Shown: positions 6,140 through 12,530 of the stretch, piece after piece
How the letters are laid out: each line of letters begins with the position of its first letter
Position numbering within the stretch: the first letter of the stretch is position 1
Assembly: GCA_937924895.1 (NCBI GenBank)
Contig: CALEYP010000066.1
Coordinates: 1-12,530 of the forward strand
DNA length: 12,530 nt
Direction of reading: 5' to 3'
DNA from: an uncultured Alphaproteobacteria bacterium
Lineage (GTDB): Bacteria; Pseudomonadota; Alphaproteobacteria; Puniceispirillales; Puniceispirillaceae
Program-made: the position numbers and the translations under genes
The notes under the pieces: model-generated
The model's input: the letters and a program-made list of their open reading frames with translations, nothing else
What the model was told of the DNA's origin: nothing
Databases searched by the model: none

Positions 6140-7960
6140 TTAAGAGCCTAGCAGCTCAACACCACCGCCCTGTTCGGCTGATGCGGCGGCCTGCCGGTAG
6201 CTGGCAAATAACTCACGGCCAAAACCAGCGCTGGGCAATGAGGTAGGTTGAAAGAAGCCGCGTGACGCTAAATCAGCCGTTGTAGAAATCACACCTGAGA
6301 CAGCGTCAATCGTCACAATGTCACCATCAGCCAATTGTCCAATCGCACCGCCTTTCACAGCTTCAGGTGTGACATGAATAGCGGCAGGCACCTTACCAGA
6401 CGCCCCTGACATCCGGCCATCAGTTAGAAGACCGACGACATAGCCCTTATCTTGTAAAATAGAAAGAAGAGGGGTTAAGGAATGCAGCTCTGGCATACCT
6501 GTGGCAGCCGGCCCCTGCCCGCGCACGACGACAATCACATCACGGTTCAATTCATCATTTTGAAAGGCGGCTTTCACAGCCGCTTCTGTTTCAAACACAG
6601 CTACGGGACAGGTGATCTTATGGCGTGAGGCATCTACGGCTGAGATTTTCATCACGGCACGACCAACATTGCCCGACAACATTTTAAGGCCACCTGTCAT
6701 GGCATGAGGCTGAGAAACAGGACGTAAAATCGCATGGTCGTGCGATTTATCTGACGCAGGTCGCCAGCTAATTGATTGGGCCTCTAGCTGAGGCTCAACC
6801 TTATAATCTGATAGATTACTGCCGAAAATTGTTTGCGCATCACCATGAAGCAAGCCAGCAGCTTCAAGTTCTGAGATGATGAAACCCATACCGCCTGCGG
6901 CATGGAAATGGTTCACATCTGCAGATCCGTTAGGATAGAGACGCGCCAATAATGGTGTTACATCTGACAAATCATCAAAATCATCCCATGTGATATGGAT
7001 ACCAGCCGCCGCCGCCATCGCCGGCAAATGCAAGGTGTGATTAGTTGAACCGCCTGTCGCATGAAGCCCAATCATCGCATTCACAAAAGACCGCTCATCT
7101 AAAACATGACCGATAGGGCGCACATCATCACTGCCGCGGCCAATTTTGATAATTTGCTCTACCGCTGCGACCGTCAGGGCATGACGCAAATCCTCATGCG
7201 GATTCACAAACGTGCCACCTGGCAAATGTAGCCCCATGATTTCCATTAGCATTTGATTGGAATTCGCTGTGCCATAAAAGGTGCATGTTCCCGCACTATG
7301 ATAGGCCGCCATCTCTGCCTGAAGCAGCGCATCACGCCCCACCTCACCCTTGGCAAAGGCTTTGCGAATGGCGGCTTTTTCTTCATTTGGCAAACCAGAG
7401 GGCATCGGTCCAGCTGGCACAAATATCGCTGGCACATGGCCATGAGATAAGGCGCCCATCACCAAACCTGGGATAATCTTATCACAAACACCCAGATATA
7501 AGGCGCCATCATATACACCATGCGATAAGGCAACCGCAGCAGACATTGCAATGACATCACGTGAGGCGAGCGATAACTCCATCCCAGGGCGTCCTTGTGT
7601 GACACCATCACACATGGCTGGCACCCCGCCTGCCATTTGAGCAGTCGCACCAAATTGACGCGCTGCGGCACGTATCATTTGCGGATAGGTCTCAAAAGGC
7701 TGGTGCGCCGACAGCATGTCATTATACGCACTCACGATAGCGATATTTTGCTTGCCACTACCAGCAAGGCCTGTGACGTCATCTTGGTCTTGGCCCGCGG
7801 CTGCTCCAGCATGCGCAAGGTTAGAGCACCCAATTTGCCCACGATCCTGATCTGATGACTGGGCCATATCTGTCACAGCGGCGAGATAGGCGGCTCTTGT
7901 TTTTTGACTGCGTTCACGAATGCGGTCTGTTACGGCCGCAACAACGGGATGTAGTGACAT
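6140..7960 (-). CDS. edd: 6-Phosphogluconate dehydratase (606 aa)
   Basis: It dehydrates 6-phosphogluconate to KDPG, the first ED-specific reaction. It belongs to the IlvD/Edd family and has the usual length. The three cysteines expected to bind the oxygen-sensitive iron-sulfur cluster are visible: Cys117 in PAMCDGVTQGRPGMELS, Cys159 in LGVCDKIIPG, and Cys226 in GTCTFYGTANSNQM. Other family strings are SAYNDMLSAH (77-86), ATGGSTNHTLHLPA (301-314), and near the C-terminus DGRMSGASGKVPAA. The ATG has the strongest Shine-Dalgarno sequence of the operon, GAGGAGG 5 nt upstream. It starts 14 nt after the pgl stop. The strong ribosome binding site may reflect a need for more of this labile enzyme, which is an inference. 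Confidence 0.97.
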   Translation of the reverse strand: MSLHPVVAAVTDRIRERSQKTRAAYLAAVTDMAQSSDQDRGQIGCSNLAHAGAAAGQDQDDVTGLAGSGKQNIAIVSAYNDMLSAHQPFETYPQMIRAAARQFGATAQMAGGVPAMCDGVTQGRPGMELSLASRDVIAMSAAVALSHGVYDGALYLGVCDKIIPGLVMGALSHGHVPAIFVPAGPMPSGLPNEEKAAIRKAFAKGEVGRDALLQAEMAAYHSAGTCTFYGTANSNQMLMEIMGLHLPGGTFVNPHEDLRHALTVAAVEQIIKIGRGSDDVRPIGHVLDERSFVNAMIGLHATGGSTNHTLHLPAMAAAAGIHITWDDFDDLSDVTPLLARLYPNGSADVNHFHAAGGMGFIISELEAAGLLHGDAQTIFGSNLSDYKVEPQLEAQSISWRPASDKSHDHAILRPVSQPHAMTGGLKMLSGNVGRAVMKISAVDASRHKITCPVAVFETEAAVKAAFQNDELNRDVIVVVRGQGPAATGMPELHSLTPLLSILQDKGYVVGLLTDGRMSGASGKVPAAIHVTPEAVKGGAIGQLADGDIVTIDAVSGVISTTADLASRGFFQPTSLPSAGFGRELFASYRQAAASAEQGGGVELLGS

Positions 7961-7974
7961 AATCGCCTCCTCAA

Positions 7975-8595
7975 TTATGCAAAAAGGGTCAGCCTATCAC
8001 CGAGATCGCGATTCAGGTAATAGACTGGTTTGGTTTCATCTTGAATGGCAGCTTTGTAAAACTCTGCTTTTTCTTCATTCGGCAAGATAAGACATTTATA
8101 CGGTATGGTTGCAATTAACGCCATATTCATCGAAATCCGAGGGTGAGTAGGAGAGCCCATCGGTGCGGTCTTAATGATTTGCGGCGCTGCCTCTAAGTCA
8201 AATGCGTCACCCTGCCCAATCATAGCAGGAAAAAGCGAGGCAAAATGACCATCCATCCCCATGCCAAGAAGAAGGCTATCTGCCTGTCCTATCTGATCTT
8301 GGGCCGCCTCATTATTATGAAGCGGAATGAAGCTAGCTGCAGCAGCTTTCCCCTGAAGGAGGCTCTCTGTCACCAATCGATGATTTGAGTCAGGATGAGT
8401 GGGAGGGACATCTCGCTCATCAACCAAGGTGATAATGGTTTTATCCCATGCAAAATCCATCTGTGTAAGCTGGTCAAAGATAGGCACAGGACTAGAGCCA
8501 CCTGATACCACTAAGACCGCACGTCCCCGTGTCGCTACCCCTTTTGCTAACCCTTGCAGCAGAAATTCTGCCACCTCTATTGCCTGATAGCTCAT
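7975..8595 (-). CDS. pgl: 6-Phosphogluconolactonase (206 aa)
   Basis: It hydrolyses 6-phosphogluconolactone, the Zwf product, to 6-phosphogluconate. Motifs of the Pgl/NagB-like fold are present: SGGSSP (31-36; the common form is SGGSTP), VDERDVPPTHPDSNHR (58-73), GMGMDGHFASLFP (111-123) containing the catalytic-site histidine, and HPRISM (151-156). It is slightly short for the family (about 230 residues), mostly at the N-terminus. The start is fixed, because the codon just before the ATG is the TAG of zwf in the same frame. The end of zwf supplies GAGGG about 4 nt before the ATG, so translation is probably coupled. It stands between zwf and edd, in reaction order. Confidence 0.95.
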   Translation of the reverse strand: MSYQAIEVAEFLLQGLAKGVATRGRAVLVVSGGSSPVPIFDQLTQMDFAWDKTIITLVDERDVPPTHPDSNHRLVTESLLQGKAAAASFIPLHNNEAAQDQIGQADSLLLGMGMDGHFASLFPAMIGQGDAFDLEAAPQIIKTAPMGSPTHPRISMNMALIATIPYKCLILPNEEKAEFYKAAIQDETKPVYYLNRDLGDRLTLFA

Positions 8596-10086
8596 CTAGC
8601 CCTCATTCTCACTAATTGGGTCAATCCATGTCGCTTGATGGTCACCAAAAAGGCGGGTTTGCGCCTCTGGCCCCATACTAGCTGATGGGTAAATATCTGG
8701 TGAAATATCAGCTGCGGCAGCAATGATCGGGTCCATGAACTGCCAAGCGGCCATCACTTCATCATGGCGCATGAACAAGGTCTGGTTCCCTCGTGCTACA
8801 TCCATCAATAATCTCTCATACGCATCTGGCAAACGCTCTTTGAACGTCTCATCAAAAGACAGATTTAATTCTGATGGGAAAAGACGCATTCCCCCTGGCC
8901 CTGGTTGCTTTGAGATAAGTTGTAAACGCAACCCCTCTTGCGGCTGCAAACGAATGATAAGCCGATTTGGCTCACTCTCATGGTCTGCCGCGCCATTGGC
9001 AAAAACATTATGGCTTGGCTTTTTAAAGGTAATAACAATCTCAGAGGCGCGGTGCTGTAACTTCTTACCCGTCCGCATATAAAATGGCACGCCTGCCCAG
9101 CGCCAATTCTCAATAAAGAGTTTTAGAGCGACAAATGTTTCTGTCTTGGAGGAATGGCCAAGCGCCTCTGCATAAGATGCCTCATCATCACCGCCCCCAT
9201 ATTGACCAATCACCAGATGATCGGCAAGGTTAGAGACATCAAAGGGACGCAACGCTCGCAATACACGTAGTTTTTCATCACGCACTTGGTTGGCTTTGAA
9301 TTGTGCGGGAGGCTCCATAGCCACTAGACATAAAAGCTGCATCAGATGGTTCTGAATCATATCACGCATCGCGCCATAGCGGTCATAATAAGCGGCGCGG
9401 CCTTCCAGACCTACCGATTCTGCCACGGTGATTTGCACATGATCAATGAAGGTATTATTCCATTGGGATTCGAAAATTGTATTGGCAAAACGCAGTGCCA
9501 TCAAATTCTGCACTGTCTCTTTCCCAAGATAATGGTCAATACGATAAATATTATCTTCAGAAAATACAGCCAATAGCTGATCATTTAAGTCACCCGCAGA
9601 CTCGCTATCATGGCCAAGCGGCTTCTCTACCACCAAACGGGCAGCAGGTGTCACCAAACCATGTTTATCAAGAAGCTGACAGGCAGATCCAAACAACGCA
9701 GGGCTAATCGCGAGATAATAAATGACCGGACGGCTATCATCCTGTTTGGCGGCGATGAACTCTGCGAGGTCTGCAGCGCCGTCTCCTGCGACTACATCAA
9801 GCGGCATGATAGAGACTAATTGCATAAATTCGGCAAATGAGCTTTGATCGGCTGCTGTGTCTAAATGACAGAACGGGCGTAATTTATCAGCATATTCCGC
9901 AACAGACATTTTTTGACGGGCTGCGACCACGAGGCGGAAGGTTTCATCAATCTGACCAGCTAAAAAACGCTGATATAGCGCTGGAAATATTTTGCGAAGC
10001 GACAAATCACCTGTACCACCAATGATGACATAGTCACTTGATGGTATTTGTGCGGCTTCTGGAAGTGCTGATCGTATCTCAGACAT
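8596..10086 (-). CDS. zwf: Glucose-6-phosphate 1-dehydrogenase (496 aa)
   Basis: It oxidises glucose 6-phosphate to 6-phosphogluconolactone with NAD(P)+ and gates entry into the ED and pentose phosphate routes. Motifs seen: the coenzyme loop GGTGDLSLRK (23-32), VVEKPLGHD (152-160), the substrate and active-site signature RIDHYLGKETVQN (182-194), QNHLMQLL (245-252), and MRTGKKL (337-343). Length is normal. It starts 4 nt after the ROK stop with only a weak GAAAG upstream, so its translation likely depends on ribosomes finishing the regulator. Its TAG stop is directly followed by the pgl ATG in the same frame. Cofactor preference cannot be decided from what I see. Confidence 0.97.
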   Translation of the reverse strand: MSEIRSALPEAAQIPSSDYVIIGGTGDLSLRKIFPALYQRFLAGQIDETFRLVVAARQKMSVAEYADKLRPFCHLDTAADQSSFAEFMQLVSIMPLDVVAGDGAADLAEFIAAKQDDSRPVIYYLAISPALFGSACQLLDKHGLVTPAARLVVEKPLGHDSESAGDLNDQLLAVFSEDNIYRIDHYLGKETVQNLMALRFANTIFESQWNNTFIDHVQITVAESVGLEGRAAYYDRYGAMRDMIQNHLMQLLCLVAMEPPAQFKANQVRDEKLRVLRALRPFDVSNLADHLVIGQYGGGDDEASYAEALGHSSKTETFVALKLFIENWRWAGVPFYMRTGKKLQHRASEIVITFKKPSHNVFANGAADHESEPNRLIIRLQPQEGLRLQLISKQPGPGGMRLFPSELNLSFDETFKERLPDAYERLLMDVARGNQTLFMRHDEVMAAWQFMDPIIAAAADISPDIYPSASMGPEAQTRLFGDHQATWIDPISENEG

Positions 10087-10090
10087 TGTG

Positions 10091-11338
10091 TTAGGCTTTC
10101 ATATCCGATCCCAATACGGACTGGCCGAATGTAGGATGTTTTGACATCATCTTTAAGAAGACATCTCTATCTGGCGCAAATTGCGCATAAACAGGCAAGA
10201 AGGCGCCACCTAAAGCGCGCGCCTCATAGCCAATCATACCAGCATCAAGTTCTGGCATATCAAGACCTGTTAAGTCATAAGATGGTAAAGCCGCTTTGAT
10301 CTTTGCAATCAAACTCTGCAGCTGCGCCTGTGGAAGAGTGCCATCAATTACCACTTTTTCGGTATCGAGAACTGATTGTGCATTCACAATAGCGCCCGCT
10401 AAAATATGCGCTGCCTCAGCCGCCCACTCATTAAATAGCTTCAGCATTTCGCCATCTAACTCTTGATAGCCATGCAAGCTTTCAATCATCAAATTATGGG
10501 CCTGTAACTTTCGCTCTAGCGTCCGCAACGAGGCTTTGGCAAGCACCTGAGACGGCGTCTCACCATTTCCAGCCATCGCGGTTGGCATGGAACCAATTGA
10601 CCCAGCATTACCTCTGTTACCGGTGAGCAATTTGCCATTCATGACAATCCCGCCACCGATAAATGTTCCCACATAGAGATAGAGAAAATCATGAGTTCGT
10701 CTGTCTTTATTGAGGGATAATTCAGCTAAGCAAGCCGCAGATACATCATTCATCATAGAGACAGGCAAATCAGTCTGTGCCGAAATCGCCTCAGCCAGAT
10801 CAACCGACTGCCATGCCTTGACCAATGTCTCCGAGGCTTCAAACTCATGTGACCAACCGGCCAAAGAGCCAGGCGCCGCTAAGCCTACGCCAATAATGCG
10901 CCGTTGCTGATCCTCATCAAGGGTGTGACGCATATCATCTATCACAGCTAAAATCTCAGGTAAGGTTTTCGCTGGTTCAGGGAAATCATGATAACTTGTT
11001 TGGCGCTTGATGATGGCGCCATCAAAAGCCATCAAAATGATATCTAATGACCGCCGACCAATTTTTACCCCGATAGAGAAGACACCTTCTGGGTTGAGCA
11101 ATAACCCCGTTGACGGCTTTCCCACACGCCCACGCTGCTTGGCGCCTGTGACAATAAATCCATCTTCGATCAGGCGGTTCACAATCACAGAAATGGTTTG
11201 CGGTGTTAGCTGAGTCATACGCGCTAATTCTGCTTTCGCAATGCCAGGCTGTTGGCGCACCAGAGATAGGAGCAATCTCTCATTATATTGCCCCAAACCG
11301 GTTTGATTACTCCCCAATTGACGTTTGCTTGCTGTCAT
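10091..11338 (-). CDS. ROK-family transcriptional regulator (415 aa)
   Basis: A winged helix-turn-helix covers residues 20-80 (NERLLLSLVRQQ, AELARMTQLTPQTISVIVNRL, then the wing KQRGRVGKPSTGLLL), joined to a ROK sugar-kinase-like domain. The latter shows GVGLAAPGSLAG (150-161), MNDVSAACLAE (196-206) with the sugar-binding Asn-Asp pair, and GTFIGGGIVMNGKLLTG (224-240). The Mlc/NagC zinc site is missing: NAGSIGSMPTA (244-254) has Ser where the ligand His sits, and the C-x-C-x4-C cysteines are absent. An ATPase role is therefore unlikely and ligand sensing may differ. It has AAGGGA 5 nt before the ATG and lies 36 nt after gap. As an operon member it probably controls its own transcript in response to a sugar or sugar phosphate, a role HexR has elsewhere. 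Confidence 0.92.
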   Translation of the reverse strand: MTASKRQLGSNQTGLGQYNERLLLSLVRQQPGIAKAELARMTQLTPQTISVIVNRLIEDGFIVTGAKQRGRVGKPSTGLLLNPEGVFSIGVKIGRRSLDIILMAFDGAIIKRQTSYHDFPEPAKTLPEILAVIDDMRHTLDEDQQRRIIGVGLAAPGSLAGWSHEFEASETLVKAWQSVDLAEAISAQTDLPVSMMNDVSAACLAELSLNKDRRTHDFLYLYVGTFIGGGIVMNGKLLTGNRGNAGSIGSMPTAMAGNGETPSQVLAKASLRTLERKLQAHNLMIESLHGYQELDGEMLKLFNEWAAEAAHILAGAIVNAQSVLDTEKVVIDGTLPQAQLQSLIAKIKAALPSYDLTGLDMPELDAGMIGYEARALGGAFLPVYAQFAPDRDVFLKMMSKHPTFGQSVLGSDMKA

Positions 11339-11362
11339 GACGGTCCCTTAACAGAAAGTGTA

Positions 11363-11380
11363 AACTAAATTACCTTAGTT
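11363..11380 (-). promoter_or_regulatory. Dyad AACTAA-N6-TTAGTT in the gap-ROK gap
   Basis: aactaa (11363-11368) and ttagtt (11375-11380) form an 18-bp inverted repeat spanning the gap stop codon and part of the 36-nt space before the ROK gene. The stem is AT-rich, so as RNA it would be weak. It could be a protein-binding site or a minor RNA element. No T-run suggests a terminator. Confidence in any function is low. Confidence 0.25.
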
Positions 11381-12373
11381 ATGGGCGAGATAGCTCGCCA
11401 TATCCAGCATTCTGTTTGAAAAACCCCACTCATTATCGTACCACGCCAACACCCGAACAAGCCCGTCCTCATTCACCATTGTTTGGTCAAGTGACACGAT
11501 AGAAGAGTGCGGATCATGATTAAAATCAATTGAGACCAATGGCAGGCTAGTCACATCCATCACACCCTTTAAGGGACCTGCCGCAGCTTCAGTTAAAAGC
11601 GCATTAACCTCATCTTTATTTGTCTTACGAGAGGGCACAAACTTCAAATCCACAACTGATACATTCGCTGTTGGCACACGAATGGCAGAGCCATCAAGCT
11701 TACCAGCTAGCTCTGGAAGCACGAGACCGACGGCCCGCGCAGCACCAGTAGATGTTGGGATCATAGATAAGGCAGCTGCCCGCGCACGACGCAAATCAGA
11801 ATGCATAGTATCCTGAAGGCGCTGATCACCTGTATAGGCATGGATGGTTGTCATGTAACCAGTCTCAATACCGATCGCATCATGCAATGTCTTCGCTACA
11901 GGAGATAAGCAATTTGTGGTGCAAGACGCATTGGAAATAATTTGATGGTCTGATGTAATCTGATGGTGGTTCACACCAAACACAGATGTGATATCGGCAT
12001 TGGTTCCTGGCGCAGAAATCAGGACACGCTTAGCGCCCGCGGCTAAATGCAATGATGCCTTTTCTTTGCTTGTGAAAATGCCGGTACATTCCATTACTAG
12101 GTCAATCTCTGACCAATCCAGAGCCGCTGGATCACGCTCGCTCAAGAGCTTAATTTCATGACGACCAGCAATCAGCACACCATCTTCAAGACGCGCCTCG
12201 GGACGAAGGCGACCATGCACGGAATCAAAGTTCAATAAATGACAATTTGTGTCAGGATCGCCTAAATCATTAATGGCCACAAATTCAAGTTCGGGATGAT
12301 CTGCCTCAATTGCGGCGCGCAATACCGAACGTCCAATTCGCCCAAACACATTAATTGCTATTTTAATTGCCAT
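11375..12373 (-). CDS. gap: Glyceraldehyde-3-phosphate dehydrogenase, type I (332 aa)
   Basis: It converts glyceraldehyde 3-phosphate, NAD+ and phosphate to 1,3-bisphosphoglycerate, using the triose phosphate released by Eda. The catalytic Cys151 lies in SNASCTTNCLSP (147-158) and the partner His178 in MTTIHAYTGDQ (174-184). Other landmarks are IPTSTGAA (205-212), IRVPTANVSVVDL (231-243) and WYDNEWGFSNRM (311-322). AINDL (33-37) keeps the Asp that favours NAD+. GDQRLQDTMHSDLRRARAAA resembles the alphaproteobacterial and cyanobacterial/plastid groups more than the E. coli GapA form. One oddity is INVFGRIGR (7-15), where nearly all members have INGFGRIGR, so Val9 replaces the first glycine of the Gly-x-Gly-x-x-Gly loop. 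AAGGGG sits 6 nt upstream of the ATG. It is the first gene of the operon. Confidence 0.97.
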   Translation of the reverse strand: MAIKIAINVFGRIGRSVLRAAIEADHPELEFVAINDLGDPDTNCHLLNFDSVHGRLRPEARLEDGVLIAGRHEIKLLSERDPAALDWSEIDLVMECTGIFTSKEKASLHLAAGAKRVLISAPGTNADITSVFGVNHHQITSDHQIISNASCTTNCLSPVAKTLHDAIGIETGYMTTIHAYTGDQRLQDTMHSDLRRARAAALSMIPTSTGAARAVGLVLPELAGKLDGSAIRVPTANVSVVDLKFVPSRKTNKDEVNALLTEAAAGPLKGVMDVTSLPLVSIDFNHDPHSSIVSLDQTMVNEDGLVRVLAWYDNEWGFSNRMLDMASYLAHN

Positions 12374-12390
12374 GACAGACCCCTTGTCAT
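12372..12390 (-). promoter_or_regulatory. Small hairpin presenting the gap ribosome binding site
   Basis: atgaca (12372-12377) and tgtcat (12385-12390) are inverted copies around a 7-nt loop, gacccct. In the mRNA the loop exposes AGGGG, the Shine-Dalgarno core, and the 3' arm takes in the first two bases of the gap start codon. The stem is only 6 bp, so the effect on translation would be modest. Confidence 0.35.
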
Positions 12391-12405
12391 TTTGATTATT
12401 GTTAA

Positions 12406-12415
12406 TTTGTAAATA
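12406..12415 (+). promoter_or_regulatory. TTTGTAAATA word shared with the ScfR-type gene promoter
   Basis: This 10-mer is identical to the first ten bases of both repeats at 2450 and 2473. With two more bases, AATTTGTAAA (12404-12413) resembles the RamB-type consensus I recall (AATTTGCAAA) with C changed to T. It lies 33 bases upstream of the gap start codon, likely in the 5' leader or at the promoter. The surrounding DNA is AT-rich, so chance is not excluded. Confidence 0.4.
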
Positions 12416-12446
12416 AGATTGATTTATTAATTAGATTCATACATTT

Positions 12447-12465
12447 CTGCAAGTCTTTTTTGCAG
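12447..12465 (-). promoter_or_regulatory. Dyad CTGCAA-N7-TTGCAG upstream of gap
   Basis: ctgcaa (12447-12452) and ttgcag (12460-12465) are perfect 6-bp inverted copies with a 7-bp spacer, giving a 19-bp operator-like dyad. It overlaps the region where a -35 element for the operon would be expected, a usual position for a repressor site. The cognate protein is unknown; the ROK regulator encoded in the operon is the first candidate. Confidence 0.42.
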
Positions 12466-12481
12466 CAATCTACGTCATGAC

Positions 12482-12500
12482 TTGAAATTTGAAATTTCAA
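12482..12500 (-). promoter_or_regulatory. Palindrome TTGAAATT-TGA-AATTTCAA upstream of gap
   Basis: The 8-bp arms ttgaaatt (12482-12489) and aatttcaa (12493-12500) are perfect inverted copies around tga. The 19-bp dyad is AT-rich, a quality it shares with known ROK operators of the Mlc/NagC type, though the sequence itself is not theirs. It lies about 110 nt upstream of the gap start. Confidence 0.45.
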
Positions 12501-12517
12501 AATATGATGTGAACAAA

Positions 12518-12527
12518 TTTCGCGAAA
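12518..12527 (-). promoter_or_regulatory. Perfect 10-bp palindrome TTTCGCGAAA at the window edge
   Basis: This is a perfect palindrome with a GC core in otherwise AT-rich DNA, about 31 bp (three helical turns) from the centre of the neighbouring 19-bp dyad. It may belong to the same regulatory region or to a gene beyond the window. Confidence 0.3.
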
Positions 12528-12530
12528 ATC

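Larger units (their letters stand above)
3956..12373 (-). other. Seven-gene Entner-Doudoroff/glycolytic operon
   Basis: gap, the ROK regulator, zwf, pgl, edd, eda and pgi run in the same direction with spacings of 36, 4, 0, 14, 15 and 12 nt. I see no convincing internal terminator or promoter. zwf-pgl-edd-eda follow reaction order. gap takes the triose phosphate product onward and pgi links in fructose 6-phosphate. The operon has no space for a terminator before the convergent ScfR-type gene; their stop codons overlap. Confidence 0.85.
12374..12530 (-). promoter_or_regulatory. Promoter/operator region of the gap-ROK-zwf-pgl-edd-eda-pgi operon
   Basis: These 157 AT-rich bases up to the window edge contain no gene I can support. 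They should hold the operon's main promoter, because the downstream intergenic spaces are at most 36 nt. The best -10-like string on the - strand is TCTAAT (12435-12430), but its -35 partner is poor, so I do not assign an exact promoter. Several dyads and a TTTGTAAATA word, listed separately, crowd this stretch and suggest control by more than one factor. Confidence 0.55.

Noticed and set aside
5535..6143. 202-aa + strand frame opposite eda
   Set aside because: It is the mirror of a well-conserved aldolase gene, rich in Ala/Ser/Pro, with no independent start signals.
1..12530. Search for CRISPR arrays, tRNAs, insertion sequences, attachment sites and toxin-antitoxin pairs
   Set aside because: I found no regularly spaced repeats, no transposase or integrase motif, no tRNA-like cloverleaf and no paired small genes of that sort.

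Overview
The window looks like the chromosome of an alphaproteobacterium of moderate GC content. Three things suggest this: a complete Entner-Doudoroff (ED) gene set, a regulator of the short-chain fatty acyl (ScfR/RamB) type, and a ROK-type repressor where gammaproteobacteria usually carry HexR. A marine SAR116-like lineage is possible, but that is only a guess from gene style and base composition. I see no phage, insertion sequence, CRISPR, tRNA or rRNA, and no stretch over 300 bases without a gene.

Left part (1-1939, + strand): the 3' portion of a DHA2-type multidrug efflux transporter, cut by the window edge, followed by a class I SAM-dependent methyltransferase. The methyltransferase's ribosome binding site lies in one arm of a hairpin. 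A terminator at 1961-1996 closes this unit and also serves the small gene that comes from the opposite strand.

Middle (2058-3959): an 83-residue protein of unknown function (- strand) diverges from an ScfR/RamB-type regulator (+ strand). Their shared AT-rich intergenic region holds two near-identical operator-like elements 23 bp apart. The regulator converges on the sugar operon with a 4-bp overlap of the two stop codons.

Right part (12373 down to 3956, - strand): one compact operon, gap - ROK regulator - zwf - pgl - edd - eda - pgi. The four central genes stand in reaction order: glucose 6-phosphate to 6-phosphogluconolactone, to 6-phosphogluconate, to KDPG, to pyruvate plus glyceraldehyde 3-phosphate (G3P). 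Gap then oxidises the G3P, and Pgi feeds fructose 6-phosphate back into glucose 6-phosphate, as a cyclic ED route would need. Glucokinase, pgk, pyk and gnd are not in the window. The 157 bases in front of gap are dense in dyad sequences and carry a 10-mer also found twice in front of the ScfR-type gene. This suggests, without proving, that the neighbouring regulator and the ROK protein both act on the operon.

This is mostly ordinary central metabolism. The items most worth a second look are the shared operator-like words, the in-frame TAG-ATG junction of zwf and pgl, the lost first glycine of the NAD-binding loop in GAPDH, an apparently divergent active-site region in Pgi, and the unknown small gene with its structured leader.
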